From Deltaproteobacteria bacterium (GTDB taxonomy: Bacteria; Myxococcota; UBA796; SXON01), in assembly GCA_947483545.1 (NCBI GenBank), contig CANKNP010000181.1, positions 1 through 10,459 of the forward strand: a stretch of DNA of 10,459 nt, in the 5' to 3' direction. The position numbers and the translations under genes are program-made. Position 1 is the first letter of the stretch. Each line of letters opens with the position of its first letter. Under the pieces are notes generated by a model, which saw nothing but the letters and a program-made list of their open reading frames with translations, did not search any database and had not been told where the DNA came from. This document shows positions 5,987 through 10,459 of this stretch, one piece after another.

Positions 5987-6826
5987 ATGCCTCGGCCCAT
6001 CTTCGTGATCTCAGACGGCACCGGCGAGACCGCCGACCGCGTGACGCGCGCCGCGTTGAGCCAGTTTGAAGGCACGCGGGTGCAGGTCAACCTGTTCCGA
6101 AACGTGGTGGACCGGATCACGCTCGAGCGCATCCTCAAACAAGCCGCGTTGCAACATGCGTTTGTAGTGACCTCCCTCGTGTCTGCCGAGCAGCGCACGT
6201 TCGCCAACGAGCTGGCGAAGGCCTACCGGATCCTCCAAGTCGACGTGCTCGGCAACGTGATCACCGGCCTGTCGGGATGGCTCGGCACCTCGCCGCAGAG
6301 CTTGCCCGGCCTGCTCCACCGTGCGGATGAGGCGTACTTTCGGCGCATCGAAGCGGTGGAGTTCACGGTCAAGATGGACGACGGCAAAGAGCCGCGGATG
6401 CTCAAGCAAGCCGACATCGTGCTGGTGGGCGTCTCGCGCACGTCCAAGACCCCGCTATCCGTGTTCCTGGCGTACAAGGGCTACAAGGTGGCGAACGTGC
6501 CGTTGGTGCTGGATCGCGATCCGCCCAAGGAGCTGTGGGAGGTGGACCAGCGCCGGGTGTTCGCGCTGATCATCGATCCCGACTCGCTGGAGGGGATCCG
6601 CAAGCAACGGCTTCGGACGATGCGTGTGGGGGGAATGACGAACTACGGGCAATTGGACTACATCCTCGCGGAGCTGGACTATGCCGAGGAGCTGTACCGG
6701 AAGAACCGGCAGTGGCCTGTGATCAACGTGACGCAGAAGGCCCTGGAGGAGACCGCGGGGACGATCGTGAACTTGTACGTGGAGCGGGGGCTGGGGGACC
6801 AGGGGGGGGAGATCGGGCAGCTGTGA
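5987..6826 (+). CDS. ppsR: Pyruvate,phosphate dikinase / PEP synthase regulatory protein (kinase-pyrophosphorylase, DUF299)
   Basis: Members of this family are bifunctional. They inactivate PEP synthase or pyruvate,phosphate dikinase by ADP-dependent phosphorylation of a threonine beside the catalytic histidine, and reactivate it by phosphate-dependent pyrophosphorylysis, so they set the direction of flux at the PEP-pyruvate node. The 279-residue product has IFVISDGTGETADRVTRA (5-22), YFRRIEAVEFTVKMDDGK (117-134), the P-loop GVSRTSKTPLS (148-158), NVPLV (170-174) and INVTQKALEETAGTI (246-260), all family signatures, and full family length (about 270-280). Whether the partner is PEP synthase or PPDK cannot be decided, since neither gene is in the window; the symbol follows the E. 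coli gene. The ATG at 5987 starts right at the conserved core; only a weak ribosome-binding site is visible. The family and the motifs are clear. Confidence 0.95.
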   Translation: MPRPIFVISDGTGETADRVTRAALSQFEGTRVQVNLFRNVVDRITLERILKQAALQHAFVVTSLVSAEQRTFANELAKAYRILQVDVLGNVITGLSGWLGTSPQSLPGLLHRADEAYFRRIEAVEFTVKMDDGKEPRMLKQADIVLVGVSRTSKTPLSVFLAYKGYKVANVPLVLDRDPPKELWEVDQRRVFALIIDPDSLEGIRKQRLRTMRVGGMTNYGQLDYILAELDYAEELYRKNRQWPVINVTQKALEETAGTIVNLYVERGLGDQGGEIGQL

Positions 6827-6833
6827 GTCGCGG

Positions 6834-6866
6834 GCAGAATCCCCGCGGATCCTGACGCGATTCTGC
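6834..6866. promoter_or_regulatory. Inverted repeat GCAGAATC-N17-GATTCTGC between ppsR and the HipA-like gene
   Basis: Perfect 8-nt arms lie at 6834-6841 and 6859-6866; an inner GCG/CGC can lengthen the stem with a 3-nt bulge. It starts 7 nt after the ppsR-family stop. With no T-tract following, it could be a terminator for that gene or a binding site for a dimeric regulator. The core AGAATC recurs at 6891-6896 and 6903-6908, just before the next start codon, which favours a protein-binding motif. Confidence 0.5.
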
Positions 6867-6869
6867 AGG

Positions 6870-6892
6870 CTATCCAAGTAGAAACAGGATAG
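6870..6892. promoter_or_regulatory. Hip-operator-like palindrome CTATCC-N11-GGATAG
   Basis: Perfect 6-nt arms lie at 6870-6875 and 6887-6892, 21 nt before the start of the HipA-like kinase gene. The E. coli hipBA operators have the form TATCC-N8-GGATA; here the half-sites are the same but the spacer is three bases longer. The right arm overlaps a possible -10 element TAGAAT (6890-6895), as expected for a repressor site. No good -35 is visible. Function is inferred from sequence resemblance and position only. Confidence 0.45.
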
Positions 6893-6913
6893 AATCTCGT
6901 CAAGAATCCACGC

Positions 6914-8260
6914 ATGGCCACCCCAGCAACGATGCCATCCCGCATCCTCATGCGGCTGAGCTACGACGGTCCCTTGTCCGGACCCGCGCTCGCGGCTGCG
7001 CTCGGGGTCAGCCCCGCGACCGTGTCGCGGCACCTCGCGAACATGCAGCCGACCGTGCTTCGCGTGGGGCAGGCGCGGGCCACGAAGTACGCAGCTCGGC
7101 GCGGCATCCCGCCGCTCCCGGGGGTCGTCCCGGTGTACGAGCTCGGCGTGTCGGCGACGTGCAAGCTCGGCGATCTACAGGCGGTTCAGCCCCGAGGCTT
7201 CCACTTCTCGGGGAGCGCTGCGCTGGACGGGTTCTACCCGGATCTTCCGTGGTTCCTGAACGACGCCCGGCCGAACGGCTTCTTGGGCCGCCTCGCCCCG
7301 CGCCAACATCCGCACGCGCAATTGCCCACGAACATCCTATTCTGGTCCGGGGACCATGTGCTGCGCTACCTCCACGACTTCGGGGTGGACATCATCGGAA
7401 ACCTGGTCGTCGGCGATCCAGCGTTTTCGGCCTGTCTGGCGGCAGCGCTCGTGAACCCCGTGATCGCCTCGGAGCGGGAGCGGAGCTACCCGGAGTTGGC
7501 GGCCGCTGCCGCAGCGATGGGCGTCCCCGGTTCGTCTGCTGGGGGCGAGCAGCCGAAGTTCCTGGCGACGCGCGTGGAGGGCGGCGAGCCTACCTGCGTC
7601 CTCGTCAAGTTCTCGCCGCCCAACGACACACCGGTGGGCCGCAGGATCGGAGACCTGCTGCGGCTGGAGCACCTCGCGCTGGGCACCGTCGCGGCGGCGG
7701 GGATCCCGGCAGCCGTCAGCACGTTGGTCGAAGCCGGAGGTCGGGTGTTCTTGGAGGTCGAGCGCTTCGACAGGGTGGGAGCGACCGGCCGACGCGGCCT
7801 CGTGTCCCTGGCCACTCTCGACGATGAGTTCGTCGGCAGCCGGGAGAGCTGGACGCTCACCGCCGAGCGACTGGGCGCGCAGGGGCGGGTGACCCCCGCC
7901 GTCGTGGGAGCGGTGCGTTGGCTGGACCGGTTTGGCGCCTGGATCGCCAACAGCGACCGACACCACGGCAACCTGTCGTGCTTCTTGGAACGCGGTCGCG
8001 TTGGGGGGCTCGCACCGGTGTACGACATGCTCCCGATGCTCTACGCGCCGGTCCACCACGAGGTGCCGATGCGGCCGTTTCAACCGCGCCTGCCAGACGG
8101 CCGGTATCCGGAGATCTGGCGGAGCTGCTGGCGGGCGGCGTTGCAGTTCTGGCAGGACGCCAGCGAACTGGACACGATCGACCCGGGGTTGAGGGCGATC
8201 GCGGGCGAGAATGCGGCGTCGATCTTGGAGCTTCGGGGAGTGGTGGCGCGCTTGGGGTAG
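6914..8260 (+). CDS. yjjJ: HipA-family serine/threonine kinase, YjjJ type, with N-terminal helix-turn-helix
   Basis: The 448-residue product combines a helix-turn-helix (about 20-45, SGPALAAALGVSPATVSRHL) with a HipA kinase fold. Kinase motifs are intact: glycine-rich loop SSAGGEQPKFLA (207-218), ATP-binding lysine in VLVKFSPP (K232), LRLEHLAL (249-256), LEVERFDR (280-287), catalytic loop NSDRHHGN (346-353, with D348) and metal-binding D371 in APVYDMLP. HipA kinases phosphorylate aminoacyl-tRNA synthetases and arrest growth. The substrate of this branch is not settled as far as I know, though E. coli YjjJ is reported to be toxic when overproduced. There is no separate hipB beside it, so the fused DNA-binding domain may supply autoregulation, perhaps through the palindromes just upstream. 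The ATG at 6914 lacks a clear ribosome-binding site and M7 (6932) is an alternative. The gene stands 87 nt after the ppsR-family gene in the same direction. Confidence 0.88.
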   Translation: MATPATMPSRILMRLSYDGPLSGPALAAALGVSPATVSRHLANMQPTVLRVGQARATKYAARRGIPPLPGVVPVYELGVSATCKLGDLQAVQPRGFHFSGSAALDGFYPDLPWFLNDARPNGFLGRLAPRQHPHAQLPTNILFWSGDHVLRYLHDFGVDIIGNLVVGDPAFSACLAAALVNPVIASERERSYPELAAAAAAMGVPGSSAGGEQPKFLATRVEGGEPTCVLVKFSPPNDTPVGRRIGDLLRLEHLALGTVAAAGIPAAVSTLVEAGGRVFLEVERFDRVGATGRRGLVSLATLDDEFVGSRESWTLTAERLGAQGRVTPAVVGAVRWLDRFGAWIANSDRHHGNLSCFLERGRVGGLAPVYDMLPMLYAPVHHEVPMRPFQPRLPDGRYPEIWRSCWRAALQFWQDASELDTIDPGLRAIAGENAASILELRGVVARLG

Positions 8261-8266
8261 GAACCG

Positions 8267-8284
8267 CCGGGGAGCCCGCCCCGG
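8267..8284 (+). terminator. Possible terminator hairpin after the HipA-like gene
   Basis: CCGGGG-AGCCCG-CCCCGG, a perfect stem with 6-nt arms and a 6-nt loop, begins 6 nt after the stop codon. No T-tract follows. In such GC-rich sequence hairpins arise easily by chance, but the position is right. The remaining gap to the helicase gene (8285-8380) shows no gene; a weak -10-like TAGGAT lies at 8321-8326. Confidence 0.35.
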
Positions 8285-8380
8285 TGTGACGCGGCGTCCC
8301 CCGGCCCGCTCGGACGGCGCTAGGATCGGGCCGAGCCGCCCGGACCCCCGCACGGATAGGCTCCGCCGCCGCCCGGCCCG

Positions 8381-10459
8381 ATGCCCCGCTCCCCCTTCCC
8401 CTCCGACGTGACCGAGCCTCCGCCCCCCGGCGTCGAGGCGATCCTCGGTCCGACGAACACGGGCAAGACCCACCTGGCGCTCGACCGCATGCTCCGGCAC
8501 CCGACCGCGATGATCGGGCTGCCGCTGCGTCTGCTGGCCCGAGAGGTCTACGATCGGCTGTGCCAGCGGGTCGGTGAGCAGCAAGTCGCGCTGATCACCG
8601 GCGAGGAGCGTCGGGCCCCGCCGACCGCCCGGTACTTCGTGTGTACGGTCGAGGCGATGCCGCTCGGCCGGGAGGTCGATTGCGTCGTCGTGGACGAGAT
8701 CCAGCTCGCGGCGGACAAGGGGCGCGGCCACGTGTTCACGGACCGGCTGCTGCACGCGCGAGGCAGGGTGGCGACGCTGTTCTTGGGGTCGGACAGCATG
8801 GCGAACGTCGTGCGCAGGCTGATCCCAGGGTGCCTGGTCACGTCCCGGGAGCGGCTCTCGACGCTGCGCCACGCGGGTTTCCAGACGCTCGGGGCGCTAC
8901 CGGAGCGGAGCGCGATCGTGACGTTCTCGGCGGAGCATGTGTACGCGCTGGCCGAACGCGCGCGGCGAAAGCACGGCGGGTGTGCAGTCGTGCTCGGAGC
9001 ACTTTCGCCGCGAACGCGAAATGCCCAGGTCGCGATGTTCCAATCCGGCGAGGTGCCCGTCCTTGTCGCGACGGACGCCATCGGCATGGGCCTGAACCTG
9101 GAGCTCGACCATGTGGCGTTCGCCGAGCTGCACAAGTTCGATGGCGAGCGGGTCCGCCGCCTGCACCTCGGCGAGATCGCCCAGATCGCTGGCCGAGCCG
9201 GCCGGTTCAAGGCCGACGGCACGTTCGGCACCACCGACGCCTGCCCCCCCTTCGACGCCGACACCATCGAGGCGATCGAGGCCCACCGGGTGCCTTCGAT
9301 CCGCGCGCTGATGTGGCGCAACACCGCGTTGGACACGTCCTCGTTGGGCACGCTCCTGGCCACGTTGCAAGCGAAGGCCGATCCCGCGAGCCGTGTGACC
9401 CTGACGCGCCGAGAGGGCGACGACGATGAAGCCGTGTTGGCGCTCCTCGCCCGCCACCCGGATGTCCGCGCCCGCGCCACACACCCGAACGCCGTCGCGC
9501 TCCTCTGGGAGGTGTGCCGCACCCCGAACTACCGCCAGCAGGTGCCCGAGCAGCACGCTGAGCTGCTGCTGCGCGTGTTCGTGCGGCTCATCGACCACGG
9601 CACCCTCGCGGAGACTTGGGTCCGGCGCTCGATCGAGTCCTTGGACCGCATCGACGCCCCGGGCCCGTCCGGGCGCGATCAGGACGAGAGGATGGGCGCC
9701 CTCGACGTGCTCACGCAGCGCCTGGCCTGGATCCGGACATGGTCCTACCTGTCTCAGCGGAGCGACTGGGTCGAGGCCGCCCCGAGCCTCCAGGCCTACG
9801 CGCGAGAGGCCGAGGATCGGCTGTCCGACGCCCTCCACGTGGAGTTGCAGGCCCGGTTCGTGGACCGGCGGATCCAGGTGCGCGCGGCGAGCCCAACCGG
9901 ACAGTTGGACGGCCGCGAGATCCGCATCGGCTCACGGGTGGTCGGCACGCTGGAGGGGCTCGGGTTTCGCTCCGTGGACCCAACCCCAAGCCCCGCGGCC
10001 CGGAGTGCCATCGAGCCAGCCGTCGCCGCGCGGGTTCAATCGCTGCTTGCCGAGGACAACGCCCACTTTTCACTCTCGATGGACCTCACCCTGGACTGGC
10101 ACGGAGAGCCCGTCGCGAAGCTCACGCCGGGGCCCGTGCCGAGCGAGCCGCACTTGAAGCTGCTGAAGGCGGACTGGCTGCGGCCGTCGGAGCGGATGCA
10201 GGTGGAGCGACGGCTGAACGCGATCCTGCGGGACCGCGTCGCGGCCGTGCTCAAGCCGCTGCGGGACGGCGTAGAAGGGGGGGTCGCGTACCTGCTGGAG
10301 GCGGGGTTGGGGACCGTGCCGATCGAGCGCGTGGCGAGCGCCCGGGAGGCCCTCTCAGAGAAGGAGAGGCGTCAACTGGCGGCGATGGGGGTGCGTTTCG
10401 GCGCGCGGTGGGCGTTCTCCCTGGCGATGGTCGCGCCCGAGCGGCGTATCCTTGCGGCA
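8381..10459 (+). CDS. SUV3-like ATP-dependent RNA helicase (3' end outside window)
   Basis: The frame is open for 693 codons to the window edge. Helicase motifs are Walker A GPTNTGKT (23-30), PLRLLAREVYDRL (48-60), TGEER (73-77), CTVEAM (88-93), DEIQ (105-108, motif II), VLVATDAIGMGLNL (227-240, motif V) and QIAGRAGRF (268-276, motif VI). GPTN-x-GKT, TGEER, DEIQ and ATDAIGMGLNL are the signature of the SUV3 group of superfamily 2, the mitochondrial degradosome RNA helicase of eukaryotes, with bacterial relatives best known in Alphaproteobacteria. The region after the core also fits those bacterial proteins, for example ALMWRNTALDTSSLGTLLA (303-321), and RLSDALHVELQARFVDRR near 479-496. A role in unwinding structured RNA is inferred. 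ATG 8381 is the first in-frame start after a TAG at 8357-8359; GTG 8408 is an alternative. Neither has a clear ribosome-binding site. The rest of the C-terminal part is not seen. Confidence 0.88.
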   Translation, partial: MPRSPFPSDVTEPPPPGVEAILGPTNTGKTHLALDRMLRHPTAMIGLPLRLLAREVYDRLCQRVGEQQVALITGEERRAPPTARYFVCTVEAMPLGREVDCVVVDEIQLAADKGRGHVFTDRLLHARGRVATLFLGSDSMANVVRRLIPGCLVTSRERLSTLRHAGFQTLGALPERSAIVTFSAEHVYALAERARRKHGGCAVVLGALSPRTRNAQVAMFQSGEVPVLVATDAIGMGLNLELDHVAFAELHKFDGERVRRLHLGEIAQIAGRAGRFKADGTFGTTDACPPFDADTIEAIEAHRVPSIRALMWRNTALDTSSLGTLLATLQAKADPASRVTLTRREGDDDEAVLALLARHPDVRARATHPNAVALLWEVCRTPNYRQQVPEQHAELLLRVFVRLIDHGTLAETWVRRSIESLDRIDAPGPSGRDQDERMGALDVLTQRLAWIRTWSYLSQRSDWVEAAPSLQAYAREAEDRLSDALHVELQARFVDRRIQVRAASPTGQLDGREIRIGSRVVGTLEGLGFRSVDPTPSPAARSAIEPAVAARVQSLLAEDNAHFSLSMDLTLDWHGEPVAKLTPGPVPSEPHLKLLKADWLRPSERMQVERRLNAILRDRVAAVLKPLRDGVEGGVAYLLEAGLGTVPIERVASAREALSEKERRQLAAMGVRFGARWAFSLAMVAPERRILAA

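Noticed and set aside
6891..6913. A Shine-Dalgarno site for the HipA-like gene
   Set aside because: No AGGAGG-like sequence lies at proper spacing before 6914 (only CAAGAATCCACGC), so none is annotated and the start stays somewhat uncertain.
7337..8872. Long open frame on the minus strand (511 codons) opposite the HipA-like and helicase genes
   Set aside because: The product is a low-complexity Arg/His/Pro/Ala-rich translation spanning two well-supported genes on the other strand; a high-GC artefact.

Overview
GC-rich bacterial chromosomal DNA. Densely packed genes, a MopE-repeat/integrin-like lipoprotein and a bacterial fibrinogen-like protein together suggest a Myxococcota or other former deltaproteobacterium. 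This is an inference from gene style only; no rRNA or other phylogenetic marker is present.

Layout. Positions 3-656 (+) hold the end of a secreted-type protein with a fibrinogen-like fold. It converges on a leftward block: an FxsA-family membrane protein (5460-5942), a decayed ParD/ParE-type toxin-antitoxin pair (5130-5451), a 799-residue lipoprotein with MopE metal-binding repeats and a seven-bladed FG-GAP propeller (2689-5088), the tRNA uridine hydroxylase trhO (1739-2683) and acetylglutamate kinase argB (796-1689). The lipoprotein stop codon and the trhO start are 5 nt apart, and the trhO ribosome-binding site lies across the end of the lipoprotein gene. trhO and argB are 49 nt apart. Lipoprotein-trhO-argB is therefore probably one transcript.

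A 44-nt divergent gap separates fxsA from the rightward block. That block holds a PEP synthase/PPDK regulatory protein (ppsR family, 5987-6826), a HipA-family kinase of the YjjJ type with its own N-terminal helix-turn-helix (6914-8260), and a SUV3-like RNA helicase cut by the window end (8381 onward). The 87 nt before the kinase gene contain two clear inverted repeats. One, CTATCC-N11-GGATAG, resembles the hip operator of E. coli.

Most genes are housekeeping or conserved families. The points most worth a second look are the inverted repeats in front of the solo HipA-like kinase, the internally deleted toxin-antitoxin pair, the lipoprotein architecture and its coupling to trhO, and a SUV3-type helicase outside the group where it is usually met. 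I found no CRISPR array, tRNA, rRNA, insertion sequence or clearly new multi-gene system.
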